Assembly: GCA_009617715.1 (NCBI GenBank)
Contig: VTFK01000246.1
Coordinates: 310,001 to 374,000, forward strand
Length of the DNA: 64,000 nucleotides
Source: Plectrocnemia conspersa
Taxonomy: Eukaryota > Arthropoda > Insecta > Trichoptera > Polycentropodidae
Direction: 5' to 3'
Shown: positions 14,846-27,970 of the stretch, one piece after another
Layout: the number at the start of each line of letters is the position of its first letter
How positions within the stretch are numbered: position 1 is the first letter of the stretch
The notes under the pieces: generated by a model
Seen by the model: only the letters and a program-made list of their open reading frames with translations
The model's database searches: none
What the model was told of the DNA's origin: nothing
Made by a program: the position numbers and the translations under genes

Positions 14846-16745
14846 AATGCTACGCAATTTTAAAATTAAATAAGAATAGTCAAAGTAGTAGCTTAAGATA
14901 GATTAAAGTTTAAAAACTTATTGCTATGTTTGCAAAAGATACACAATAGCTGTTTAATCTATCAAAAGCCATTAAATAAAATTTTCCAACAATGTACCGA
15001 TATATCTTCGCAACAAAAATAAGTGGTACTTAAAAGATTTCTCTTATAATATTTTAACTTAATTATTTTTTAATATGTATTATAAATAATAAATATGGAA
15101 CACCAAATAATGGGTAAAAAAATATTTTTATAATATTTCCAGTCGCCCCACAATGACAAATGCCGGTATGCATAAGTGTTAATTGGTCATCAAGAACGCA
15201 TATATTTAAAGAGCTTTCGTAAAAGACATGTTATTTGTTACAATAATAAGCAATTTTATCATTTCAACGTTCACAATTTTAAAAATATGATAATGTTTGT
15301 TTTATATGAAGTTAGTAAATACTTGATTATTTTTCTGGATAATAACCATAATATTCATTTTATTTATATATTTACATTGTGTAATACAACGCTGCAAAAA
15401 ATTAAGCAAACACTTAATTTTTATTAAAAGTATGTTTTCAAGCCTTTTAATCTATATATAAAGTAAACCCACGAGTTATTCAAATTATTAATTAAAATAA
15501 AATTTAACAAAAATACTGACCTAACAAAAAATCTGCGCTAAATTAAATTTATTTTTAGCCAGGTTATAAGTCATAAATATTAAAATTAGAAAAATTATAT
15601 TATTAAAAATACATTTAGACACAATTTAAATTTTCTTAGAAATGGATTTACTAATATTTTTACCGAATACTTATAATAGTCTGATATTTTAAGTTAATTT
15701 AACCTTTATATTTTTATTAATATTTAACTTTAGTAAATGTATAACGCTAAATTAATACAAGCTCGCAAATTTTATTTTTATCCTCATGCATATCGGATAC
15801 ACCGTACTAAATAAGGAATGCAAAAACTGACCGTGAATGTCTGTATCCGGGAAGAATTGTGGCATCGCATGAAATATGTAACTTTATAGAGTTGCGTCAG
15901 GGTTAGAGTTTGAGCGTTTTTGACCCTCGCGTCAAATTTATGAATGGATCCCGAACAAAGACCCAGAAGGCAAAAATAAAATAGCTCATACACTCGCAAA
16001 ACTCTTTTCGTAGTCCTGTTTCATTATGAAGGCATTTTAGATGCAGTATCGGCTCGGAGAGGAAAAAAATGGGTCATTATTTATAGGAAACAGATCGCTT
16101 ACGTCTTGTATGGTGCGCTACAGAGCTCGAGGGTCTTTTGTGAATTGGTTATACCCAGCGTTTGGGATATTTTACCGGGGTTTTCGGAGAAAACTTTGCC
16201 ATATTTTTCACTTCTATAATACGTATTACATGTCGAAGTTAGCCATAAAGTGTTGGTATACACGCGTTTTATATTTTACATCATGTGTGTAGTTTAATGG
16301 GTGAACCGGTATACATGTGTAGTAACGCCACATTTTCCTCATTTTCTTCATTGCATAAACCTCATAATAAGAAAAGTTATTGTGATCGTTAGAAAAACTT
16401 TTATAGATACACATATGGGAAATTAAAATAAAAAATAATACTATTTAAAATAATTATTTCGACAGAATTTTAATTTTTATCCATAAATAGACAGATTATT
16501 ATGTATTATATCTTCAAACTCGTTTAAACCAAAAAAAAATTACATAATCAAACATAAACAAGCAATTAATATGTTATATTACACACACGAAAAAACATAT
16601 TTGCTAATAATTTAAAGCATTTTGGGCAATAAACTTAAGCTAGTAATGGCGTTAATTTAATTTTGACAAATAATTATTTTTTTAGTGTAATTTTGCTCTA
16701 ACTGAAATTAAATTTATAAAATAGTATTTTGCAGAATTATAACTA
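14846..16745. other. Noncoding stretch
   Basis: AT-rich, except for a mixed-composition segment at about 15780-16330. That segment carries competing 60-80 codon frames on both strands (15784-15999 minus, 16041-16292 plus) with no recognisable domain. No repeat ends or RNA genes seen. Confidence 0.45.
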
Positions 16746-16749
16746 CAAA

Positions 16750-17110
16750 AATTAAATTTACATTGCTAGTTTTGATTAATTAGTAATTTAGTGTAACAAC
16801 ATAACTTTTACTTTTAAATTATAAGCGTATCAGATAGTCGGGAGTTTTGTATTTATATATTTTGTGAATCAAACTTTTATCCTATACCATGTCAAACGAT
16901 TTTTCTATATCTAACATTAAAAAGCCCGTACGCTTTTTCATATCATATTTAGCGCAAATATGCTTTGTCAAACTATTAAGTTTATGTGTTGTCAAATGAT
17001 TTTTTCAGAAGCCACACTGTTCAAATACCGTTGATGTTACACAATATTAAATAGAGAAAACATCGATCTTGATACATTTCACAAAATTCAAAATAATTCT
17101 CTAACCTAAT
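16750..17110 (-). pseudogene. Jockey-like LINE reverse transcriptase fragment
   Basis: Reading the minus strand, one interrupted frame gives QCGF.KNHLTTHKLNSLTKH, then MKKRTGFLMLDIEKSFDMV, then LIHKIYKYKTPDYLIRL. This matches the conserved QFGFR..HST.HQL / LDIEKAFD.VWH / LIHKL.KY..P order of jockey-group reverse transcriptases (fingers through palm motif A). The first catalytic aspartate region LDIEKSFD is still legible, but in-frame stops (after F in QCGF and after DMV) show decay. The family resembles the fragment at 25.4 kb, not the LINE at 10.3 kb. The ends are arbitrary where similarity fades. Confidence 0.82.
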
Positions 17111-19025
17111 AAAAAACAAATAATACAAGACCCGATTATTTTTTTAATTAAAAAGATAATAATTAAACTAAAATATTATCGACTAAAAGAGATTTCATTA
17201 TATTAAATTTATTATTAAAAATATTTTTTGCGGTAATTTTTTCCAGGTGTATTCTGGTAAAATTATTATTCCCTGCACATGTCCTTAAATAAATACGAAG
17301 TCATAATGAACTTTACATTAAAAATTTTAATAATACTAATGAAAATGTGTTGTATTTACAATAAATGAGAAAAAACAATGCTCAGTGTAGTGCAAGTCAA
17401 ATGTCTGATAAAATGACGAGAAGCCTGGGCAATAAATATCATAGATTATAATAGATAACCCAAATGCAATGATTTCAATTACGATGTTTTTTTATTAAAC
17501 TGTGAGTTCGTTGCATAAAGTAGTTATTTACGTGTGAGTTACGAGATTAATGTTGTACTAAATATGTTCAAATAATTATCAAAAAATTATATTTAATATT
17601 ATTACGTTTTACAATAAAATATTAGATGTTACACCTTATGTTTTTCCGAGTCGGTATTGTATTATTTTAATAAAATAACAGAATATTGTTTTTAATGAAA
17701 AATAATACACATTTTTCAACGCAATCCTAACAACGATTCTTAGAATCAGATTGAAAAAGAACCAACATGAGATCAGATAAGCAGTCCACTTATTTTTAAT
17801 AAAAAGTCTGTAGAGAATAAGGTATATATGAGGGAGTGAGCCTACAACATTTGGTATACTATTTGTCAAGTTAGAAATGCTGTGGTGTAGAATGCGTAGC
17901 CTTTACCCACTTTGTGTTGGCTTATAAATATGTTTACCGTATGATGGTACGACAAAGTAAGACGACACTCCCGACCGCCGCGCAAGGAGCAATGTCACAC
18001 ATCCGCACCATCATGTAGATGGATTTTAATAAAAAATATATTTAAATAATGAAAAAATATATTTAAATAATGTAGCTTAAATATGCTGAAATAAATAAAT
18101 ATTTTAAAAGATATGTTACCGCAAATTAAATATGTTTTAATAACTTAATAAATTAATTTATGAAAAAATAAAACAAATAAATTCGGAAAAGTTGATTAAT
18201 CTGCAATTTATAAGGAAACAACGCTTATGTTTATTACACAATATTATTTTTAAATAAAACTTATTGTGATATCTACTAGATAAGATAAAAATTCAATGAA
18301 AGATATTATCGTGTGAAGTTTTCATGAGGTGAGGTATTTAATATTTAATATTTTAATGAATACGCAATGACGTTAGCACAAATATAAAATTCTCATCATT
18401 GGACATGTATACATATTTATATTTTTTTAATTATTCCTGAGTTAGTATGATATTTATAAATAAATATAAAAAAAAATTCGCAATTAATAATTTACTCAAC
18501 TGATAATCTAAAGCTGTGAGATTAAATCAATGCTTTGTTAATTAGAGATTATAAATTCTTAAATATTTATAAAGGGTGGAATAACGTAATCCGTAAGATT
18601 CTGAACTAAAAATACTAAGCAATACTTCTTAACACGTTATTGATTTAAATACATTTTAACATATTTCAATTAGAAGCTTTACTATAAAACACTTTAGTAG
18701 TACTTGCTGTTATAAGGCCTTATGTTATGTTTTAACCGTAGGTTTACAATAATAACGATTAAATGTTGTACACTTTTAATTAAACATTGATATGAATAAA
18801 AACCGTAATTAAATTTCAATGAAATCAAAGCAAATAATATAAATAAAATTGCTCTTTTTATCTGAAATGAAAATTAAATACCATGAAAAAAATATAATTA
18901 ATTTTTTTTCTCCGTTTACTGTGTCAGTTTTTTAATATACCACTACGCGAGTTCCAAGTTTGATAATTTCGTTTTTATCACACTCCTTGTAACAAGATCA
19001 AACTAACGCTTTTGACAAATCTAAA
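17111..19025. other. AT-rich noncoding stretch
   Basis: No gene seen. A small mixed-composition patch at about 17880-18020 (GACACTCCCGACCGCCGCGC near 17962) is followed by a 21 bp tandem duplication. The 77-codon minus frame at 17636-17869 has no domain. Confidence 0.5.
18031..18072. repeat. Perfect 21 bp tandem duplication
   Basis: An AT-only-plus-one-G unit (AAAAAATATATTTAAATAAT followed by G) occurs twice head to tail without mismatch. Local slippage duplication. Confidence 0.9.
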
Positions 19026-19029
19026 TCAA

Positions 19030-19505
19030 ATCATCCCGGATAAGCGAACTCAAACACAGTGTTTTTAATCGGAGCCCCGAGTCACCCTTCCGTGCGGCTG
19101 GTTCCACGATCGCAAGACAGGAGGAGCGAAAAAAAGAATAAAACTCCCTTTCAATAAACAGAAATATGCCAAATTTACGGTCGTTGAATATTAAATGTTG
19201 CGCGTATCCTTTACAAAAGAATGTGTAATGAGAGATTTGGCCACAAATAAATCATTTATTCCGGCGATGCTCCGCGCGAGCATTTTCGCGTAAATATTTC
19301 CAAGGCGCCGGGAAAATTTTAAATAAGGAATTTTCTCTTCGGGGGCGCTGCAGTCACTTAAGGTTTCCGGAGACATCTCTTCCCTTTTCGGCGTGTTCCG
19401 AGGGTGGTAAGAGTGCGGGTGGAAAAAACGTGTTTCCCTATTTTTGCCCTTGGCTAGTGCCGAGAGGCCCGCGATCTCGGGGAGGCCACACATAAATTAC
19501 GAAAT
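19030..19505. other. GC-rich island, candidate regulatory element
   Basis: One of the strongest composition shifts in the window. It includes GGAGCCCCGAGTCACCCTTC near 19071, GGCGATGCTCCGCGCGAGCA near 19262, GGGGGCGCTGCAGTC near 19340 and GCCCGCGATCTCGGGGAGG near 19468. A 100-codon minus-strand frame (19191-19493) spans most of it but shows no domain. There are no terminal repeats or repeat partner. A conserved noncoding element or a promoter-proximal region of an unseen transcript are both possible; inference from composition only. Confidence 0.35.
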
Positions 19506-19509
19506 TTTT

Positions 19510-21160
19510 GTTCGACGGAATAACAAACACTTTGTCTCTAGAAAACCCTCTTCTGTCTGTTTTAAATGCTTCAAAAAATAAACAGATTCAATTTAAATAA
19601 GATCTTCGTAGCTTTTAAGCGCCATTGCCGAATGATATATAGCTATTGTATTGTATCAAGTAATACATATTTTTGTGGAACGTTGTCAAGCCCTTTATAC
19701 ATAAGATAGAGTAGGAAATAATGGCTATACGTCTACGACGAAGGATCTAGCCGACTATTGACCCTCACATATGTACCGCATTTTGTGTGCGTGTATATAA
19801 TTCTGAGTGCTTAATAGAGATTAAAAAAGGATTGTAGACAGTTGAGCTATTTTAATTAGGTTAACAGTGCTATCAGTAAATTTTATAATTATAAAAAGAA
19901 CATAATTTTAATTTAAAGAGTAATTAGTAAATATTGGTAATAAAGGCTTACATAATTATTTAAACCAGTTTAATAAAAAAGTTATATTTTCTTAGAATAT
20001 TAAGTTTGCTTTAATGAAAAGTTTCTTGGATAAATATAAAACCCCTTAAAATTTATTAAAGTGTAATCTCAAAAATGTTATAAAATGCTTATATTTAATT
20101 TAGAACTGTCTTTATTATTATTATTATTATTATTATTTTAGAGGGCAGATCTCAGATATGTGAAATTTAACAGGAGATAAAAAAATTCTTTCAACGAATA
20201 TAGTAATTTAAAAATGATGGCACTTCGTTAAGCCCCTTCAACCCTTGACCCTCATGGTATGAGTAAAAAGATGATTTCGTAGTTTTATATCATGCACACA
20301 AAATTCATACACCCGTAAAATGACTGCGCATTATTAAGAAAAAAAAGTAAATCCTTTGAATGTTATAATCTGAGTAGTTGGTCAGATCATATGTGCTAGA
20401 TATCTTCGATACATTTCGAAAATCATTGTAAAACATCATATTTTTTTCCACTATGAAGACAAGATCAGTTCATATACTATATTATACATGAAAAAACAGC
20501 GAAAATATCCACTTTGAAAAAAAACGAAGTAAGACTGTTTTGAAATTTTCGAATAAATTTAATGGATTGTTATTATTTTAAATCCTTTTAAGAATAACAA
20601 TATTATTCAATTTTGCTATGATTTTTTTATTGTATCCATATTATGACATTCGGGGTGCTACAGTGAAATTATTTTTAATTTAATCTATGTATACATACAT
20701 AAGGTAATGAATAAAAATTATTTAGTTAGGGTTTATTCACAAAAAAAATATTTTGTTATTTCGTGTTATTACTGTGCAATAATTTTATGCAACTTGTTGA
20801 CAAAATACAAAAAATTCTATCACTTAAATAATAAAGAAATATTTTATTGCATTTAATTATAAGATAAGATATCACTATTTTTTTCTATATGGTTATATAT
20901 TTTTTTTTAATTATAGAATACTAGCTGTTTGATAGTATGTAAATACCAAATCCTCAACATTTTGAATTTAAGTTTTATTTTGATTCGTTCTGAGTTTTTA
21001 AAATATATTTTTAATATTTTATTGTGGATATCAAATATATAAATTATTTTGTAGCTATTCTCAGAAAGATAAATTATAAATGAGATAAAAGGCATTTCTA
21101 CATATTTTAATAATATTCACTGATAAGGGTTTTTATTATTGTTCAGAAACAATAATAATC
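19510..21160. other. AT-rich noncoding stretch
   Basis: Nothing coding recognised. It contains the (TTA)n tract at 20112-20138. The minus-strand 62-codon frame at 20907-21095 is low complexity. Confidence 0.5.
20112..20138. repeat. (TTA)n microsatellite, about 9 units
   Basis: A clean TTA trinucleotide run. Simple repeat. Confidence 0.95.
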
Positions 21161-21655
21161 ATGATATATTAAGAATCAAAAAACTCACTTTTTGGTCTCG
21201 GAGCCCATCCACGGAACTCAAAACTTGATACTTTCACTACGAGGATTATGTTTTATATTATTTATATAAATTCAATTCATACTTTTAACCCTCAATCACA
21301 TTATGTCTGTTTTTATAATTAAAACGTTCTTAATTAATTCGCATTTTAAATATTTATATTAAGAAAAAATCGAACAAACGCACAAGTAAAATTAATGAAA
21401 ATTATTGTCAATAACAACTGTCACGTTGCTAACGGTTACCTTGTTTTATATTTAAATATTGAATTTTTATTGGTTAACAGCCAAAGCCTCCAATCAAAAA
21501 CAAAAGAATTCAGTGCCAATGACTCGAAAGTTAATTAAACAAACTCAATTTTTATTTTAAATAATAAAAATTAAATATTTTTCTTTTTTTACAAGCGATA
21601 CGATTTACAACGTATTATATTTTAGGGTACAGCGCTTTAATTTTGAAGGCTAAGA
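21161..21655 (+). repeat. Unclassified dispersed repeat R450, copy 1
   Basis: Shares with 53629-54085 a perfect core containing CTCACTTTTTGGTCTCGGAG (here from about 21184), followed by CCCRTCSACGGAACT. It then shares blocks in the same order: ACAAAAGAATT, CAATTTTTATTTTAA and GATACGATTTA. Similarity is high at the 5' core and fades downstream, with indels. No RT or transposase frame and no tRNA-like A/B boxes are visible, and I could not define terminal repeats. The strand is arbitrary. It could be a non-autonomous transposon or the 5' end of a larger element. Confidence 0.7.
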
Positions 21656-21659
21656 TTAA

Positions 21660-24600
21660 ATATAAAGAAGATTTAAATTTTCTGCAAAATGGTAAATAAT
21701 TTGATCTTATATATGATCTTGATCGATATATAATAAATATTCTATTTTAATTTACGCAATAATAAAATTAGATAAATATCAGTTATGAATAATTGTATAT
21801 GTTCTTTTTAAATTATTTTTAATTAAACGTTTAACTTAATGAAATTTTTCAAGCTCCGAAAAAGCTTTATAAATTCTCATATTTCATTCATTGATAGATC
21901 CTTCACTAAAATAAATAAAAATATTCAATATACTTATAACAAAAGCAAAACATAGTCTTCGTTTGAATTAAGCATACATTCTATGCACAATATAAGCGAT
22001 TTAATTGGAATATTGGCTTCGAAAACGTTCACGTGCCAAAAATGCTATATATTTCACTACTGTATAATGTGTATTAAGGCACTAAGCTCGGCGCTTTATA
22101 TCAACAGCAATGAAACCTTAGTGATAGTAATTAACGTCAAGTGCTCGATTGGTTCTATGTCTGACGATAGACGGAAATAAATTGAGTTTAAGTTGCCGAT
22201 GTTTGCTTTGAACGAAGCGATAGTGTCGAATTGAAACCTTCGATATAAATGGCGTGTTAGATTACTCTTACCGTCTATCTTTAAAGTTAATAAAATTTAA
22301 TTTAGTGATTAAATTAAATTATTTAAATAAGTTTAAGTGAAAGCGAAAAAGGTATTGTGATATTGTAAATCTTTCTTTAGAATGCTTATATGGTTTATTA
22401 AATATTTTATTATTGATTTTAATAAGATTTGCAATTTTTTGTTATGTTTTAAATTGTTAGTAAATAAATAGTTTTATTCATTTATTTTATTTTTATCTAT
22501 ATATTTTACCTAGCCTACAAAATAAATAAGATGTTATGTTAAAAAATTTTTTAAATGGTAGACAAGGTGTTTGTTTACAGAAATTCTTAAGCAATAAAAA
22601 ATTTTAATTGACTTAAACTAAAAAAATATTAACGCACAAAATATTAAAGTGTAGATACGCTCTATAAATCACCTATAAATATATTGGAAAATACCTACTG
22701 AAAAAATCATAGTGTACCTAGTCAAGTAAAAATAATATTGATCAAGCAATAGAAATTATATATTTTTTCTTTGAGCCATACATGTGTATGTGTATGTGAT
22801 AATGTAAATTTAAAAAAGTTTTTCAAATGAAGTTTAATAAAGTCAGCGAAAGTAAGAAAATGTGGAAGAAGATGGCTTATAAAATTGCGTATTCAAATGT
22901 ATTCTCGCTGAAAAATATACAAAGCAGTGTACGCATGTAAACCCATTGAAAAAAGTATTCGAAAAAATCTCAAATACGCAAAATCAAAATTACACACATT
23001 GGGACAAAGTTTGTGTACCTATGTTTGTGCTGACGGCGAGCGTACATAATGGAAAAACCTCTTAAATATTTGAATAGGCGTTTATTATGATTTTTTACGT
23101 CGGATTCTTTGTATGATTTGTACAGCTGGAATGTATGCGAAATATTTTTAGAATATATTATGTGAACGATGAAACAGAAATTAATTTAACTTTTGTTTGC
23201 TGAACCTTATTTAGATGTCACATTTGTATTTTATGCTTTTTGTACTTCAATATATAGTAAGCTTTATTTTTTTATTTTTTTTTAAAAAAACATTGCCGCG
23301 TTTTAATTTGCTGTGATACGATTATTTAAGATAAAAAAAAATATTTATTAAATAAATTAATAATAAATTTAATTTGTCACATATACTTAATTAATTTCAA
23401 GGAAGTATAAAATTAATTAAAATATTTTATTGATAAGCTATCAAAATACAACTATTATACTTTAGTAAATCCATAATCATAAATGTAAACATCGAGATAA
23501 AAATATTAAATAAATAAATTTTATTTTAGACTGTGCTCGTTTCTTAAAGCAAATATTCGTAATGTATTGTGTTTTAGTAAAGCGACGTACGTAATTGATC
23601 TTCTGAGAAAGATGTATAAGCACATCTCTAATGGTCGTTATCGTGTTTATCTAGGTTTACGTAAAACATAAAGCTATGAAAGATAGCTTTCTGCGTATTA
23701 TTTCTTAGTAGAATTCAGACTCCCATAGGATCACAAACTACTTTTGACAATACTTAAAATATACTTTCAGATCATTTTTAGGGCGTATCTTATATTTGTT
23801 AACTATTATAGTTTACGATACTCTCATAATTTTAATTATACGCAGTAGATATCTGGCGACAGTGATAAAACTTTTTTAATATAAAGATATTGTCAGTATC
23901 GTAAATGATCTAAATTAAGTTAAATTTTATGCATGAACAGTTTTAAATGCCACATATTCTTGTTGAAATGCTGATATTTTTAATTGTATAAGTAATAAAA
24001 ATTTAATCAAAAAATATATTTGTTATTTACAGAATCTGAATATCAAAACAAGAATAAATAGAAAAAAAAACATTTTAGCTGTATCAGTGCTAATTTCAGC
24101 TATCTAATAAAACAATTAAAATGCAGGATTTTAAAATAAAATAAAAATTTTAAAATTGTTTTATAAATTGAGATTTAGTCCGTCAGTGACCATCATCGTT
24201 TACAAATCATATCAAAATCATTTATTTTGGTCCGTAATGTGATTAATCTTTACGATATGCTAGCAAGTTGACATCATTGTATTTCATATACAGCACGTCA
24301 CAAAAAATATCAGCTGTAACCAATTCTCAAAAGCATTACAACGGCGGTTCAAATACTAGTGCTTTTGCATTACAATAATAAAAGAAAGCGCATTGGAAAG
24401 TTGCTAGGTTTCAAGATTGCCAGCTTTAATGGCCACACAAAACAAAAAATGTTTTAGTAAGAACATATACGAATAATAACTTCACTAATTACATTTTTAA
24501 ATCTTCGCAATTGGCCGTTGCAACAAACGATGTGCGAGCACTAAGCCTTCATCAGGTGGATCAAATGTATAAAAGTGAATACAAAGCGGCTATAACGACA

Positions 24601-25435
24601 CTTTTGTTAACGCTTCATAATAGTGGTTGCCAAATTAACACTATTAGTTAAGCAATACTCGAGCTAAGCTCTTCTACACGTTTACGCAACGCGTTCATCT
24701 TGTTGGTGTGACAAGAATCACCTTTCTGATTTAGATCATTCTGTGTGTGAGCTTGCATATGTATTTGTTAGTACTGCGTATATTTTAAGAAGTGTTAAAC
24801 AGTAAAGCTACTTCGTTTACGTACTTAATTATTTATAATGCGTTTAATATGTTGGTCTTTAACAGTGTCGTTATGCGCGGGGTCTTTATTAAGCGGCTTT
24901 ATCACCGCTATAACGCTTCCGTGAATTTTTATCGCCCAATTTACGATGCATGCAGGTTCACATTTGCGTTCGTTGTGTCACTCCATAATTGTATATATGT
25001 ATTATATACACACCCGCCGACTTTGCTTGCAAACGTATATGTAAAATAGGATATAGCCAAGAAATAAAACAACAACGTTGTATTATACATTTTTATTTTG
25101 TAGCTCCTAAACTTAGTGTGAGAACCAGTAGCATTGTAGGTAATTTAACAGTTGTTTTATTAATTTTAAATATTCGTTAAAATCTATCAAAATAAAGTAA
25201 TAAAGCGTTTTTAAAAAATCCATATACCTAGGAATAAATATTTTTGTTTCTTTAAAATATGTATTAACAAAATAAATCATCTTAACGTACGCCTTAAAAC
25301 TAATTTATTAACGATAAACTAAATTATACTTAGATAATTAATATACGTGGTAAGAATTTAACACATTAATTAACATTGTAAGGTGCGTTGAATTGCAGTA
25401 TTTTAAATATGGATATAATATTTCCGTTTAGCATA
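21660..25435. other. AT-rich noncoding stretch
   Basis: No gene recognised. Mildly mixed patches occur at about 22000-22260 and 24180-25050 and carry 60-85 codon frames (21983-22180, 24792-25049, 24989-25180 plus) without domains. No repeat ends identified. Confidence 0.45.
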
Positions 25436-25439
25436 CAAG

Positions 25440-25800
25440 TTTTATCTGTTCTACAAATGTTTTTTTAAGGTTTGACAAATATTTGTAGGTGATTTTACGT
25501 AATTCTGTTTTACAAAGCGTCATTTAAAAAAAGCTTAGCAGATAACAGTGGGGTTTTTTTATAGTGCATGAATCAAAATGTCATGCCATACTGTGTCGAA
25601 AGCCTTTTCTATATCTTAAATTGAAAGTACCGTATTTTTTATATTTAAATCAGCGCTTAAGTTGATGTGTTGTTAAGTGATTTTTGTGAAAACTAATCTG
25701 TTCGTTAATAATTTTATTCCCTAAATATTATTTTAAACGCATAAGGAATATTTTCTAAATATTTTACTAAATGAAACACTGACAGATATAAGTAAACATT
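25440..25800 (-). pseudogene. Jockey-like LINE reverse transcriptase fragment
   Basis: The minus strand reads EQISFHKNHLTTHQLKR, then in another frame DIEKAFDTVWHDILIHAL, then .KNPTVIC and decayed sequence. KNHLTTHQL and DIEKAFDTVWHD are near-canonical jockey-group RT motifs (the region before palm motif A and motif A itself, with both aspartates of DIEKAFD present). Stops and a frameshift between the two blocks show it is inactive. It is the same family as the 16.75 kb fragment, judging by the shared KNHLTTH.L and DIEK.FD. The ends are set where similarity fades. Confidence 0.87.
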
Positions 25801-27740
25801 TCTATCTGATGTAAGTGAATATGTATTGATTGGGCAATAAAATATACATTAAACGTTCGTAAGTTGTTGCAAAATATTTTTTCTAAGAGTTTAATTTATT
25901 TTTAACCATTGTTTATTAGAAAAAATAAACTATGTACAGACTTTTATTATCAGAAAATATTTTTTTAATTAGTAATTTTTTACAGCGAGCTTTTATGTGA
26001 TTTATTATAGTTTTGTATATTATTTTTTAAATTTATATATCATTTTTACCACACGTGTCTTGCATGGTTTTTAATTTTATCAGGATTTTATTTTCAGTCG
26101 GTAGAAGATCTATTTTACAAATACAATTGAATTTTCTGAATTTTCATAATTACGCATAATTAGTTTACGTATTTCTGATTAGAGCCAATTAATAGCAATG
26201 ATTCCCTCTTTGAAACTGATGAAAGTCTAGACTATTTTTTTGTGCTATTACCAATGCTAAATAAAGGTCAATAATAAAATAAATAATCAAATTTATAAGC
26301 TATATATAAAACATGCACAGATATAATGTAAATTTTACAAAAATATACCTTTATTTTTATTAACGGAAGTATGTATCATAAATAATACAAATAACTAAAG
26401 TAAATAATTGACCCTGCTCTTATTATTTACAGTTGATGAAATATCTGAATAAGTCAATAAATATACTAAAATATAAATTTATACTTTATTTGTATTATAG
26501 ACAGTTTTGTATATTTTTATTTACACATTATATACTTTCATTATAATTAAAATTGTTGTGCAATAATACCCATGTAATATTTTTAATATGCAAATTGAAA
26601 CACCACATTGTTTCAAACGTACACCCGATTGAATTTTAGCAGATCGCCGTTGATTTAACCTAATAACCGATAATTACCATGATGAAATTTTAAACGCTTT
26701 ACGAGCCGATAGCATATATTAGTTTATGAAATTATACGATTTTGAATCGTTTTATTAAATTTGTAATAACGCTGCAATTAAAATCAGATAATTATATTGT
26801 GCTCCTTAGAACCTCAAGTTTGCTCAAATATTAAATAAATATTAAAATCATATAATAAGGCACAAATACGCTTTATAATTTTGATCTTAAAACAAATATT
26901 TCTTTATTTGCTACAATACATTTAATTATTTTTTTATGTATATTATTGTATGTATTGCAATTGCTTAAAGCATTGTCTTTAAACAACCTAAAAGTGTAAG
27001 GTAATTTTTATTTTATTTTTTCATATAATCAATTAGATCTTTAGAAATAAGTTACGTGCTTGTTAGATATAAGCAGCAATATTCTACTGCCCCGCATTCT
27101 TACATTATTTTCTAGATATTTTTTTTAATGCCTTTGTTGCTCTTGACCACTTATAATGGAGACAAGTAAAGTGTCTGTTCTATATTTAAAATTCATACAC
27201 GTATGAAAAAGGTTTATGTTAAAAATAATGTTTGTGAAAGCTAATGCGAGCGATGACTTGCTCACACATGCTTTTGCAATTTTAAAGGCACAATAATAAT
27301 AAATAGCCCTTGTCAATTTGAAAAATTGAATCATTCATATTTGTATTTATTATTCTAAGTACTTCTAGGACATAAAATCAATCAAACCTATGGCTTTTTC
27401 ATCGCTACATATAAAATCTTTATCAATTTAAAATAAAGTTGACAACAGTTTTTTAAAAGTTAAGCTATAAAAATGCAGTTTAATAGCAATTTTAATCTTA
27501 AGCGCCCGACGTTCTAATTCATTAGCCACCAAAAGTATAAATCATCGATTGAAAACTTTTTAATGCGCTTCAATAAAGTCTAAGAATTCCACTTTCGATA
27601 TTAATTAATCACTCGCGAACATTTTTATGTAAAAGTTTAACATGCATGATAATACAAGCTTGTTCATAATTTAACCAAATTGTTACTTAAGAGGCTGACA
27701 GTTTATATGATAAAATTAAATAAAGCTATGAAGTTTGTTG
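25801..27740. other. AT-rich noncoding stretch
   Basis: Long A/T-biased DNA. The minus-strand 69-codon frame at 27125-27334 has no recognisable domain. Nothing else seen. Confidence 0.5.
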
Positions 27741-27747
27741 TTGTGTT

Positions 27748-27970
27748 TTAACCCATTAAGCGCCGGAGTCTGCGGGCTCCTGGCTGCTTCACATATTTAA
27801 ATATTCCATTATATGGATAACCCCCGAGTGCAGGTCGCGCATAAATGCTCACGTTCTGGATGCTCCGGCAACATGCTGAAATTCACGCTTCGGCTACAAC
27901 AACATCGTGCAAATCTGGCCGTAAAACGTGATTCAGGCTTTTATGACGATAAAAAGCTCAAGGATTGTTT
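27748..27970. other. Mixed-composition block with possible TTAA-element end
   Basis: It begins TTAACCCATTAAGCGCCGGA, which resembles the ends of the TTAA-flanked MITEs at 47.0 and 60.1 kb (TTAACC..TTAAGTGCC...). The block continues with GC-richer DNA (CTCCTGGCTGCTTCAC, CCCCCGAGTGCAGG). No matching inverted end with a second TTAA was found downstream, so this may be a truncated element or coincidence. Confidence 0.25.
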
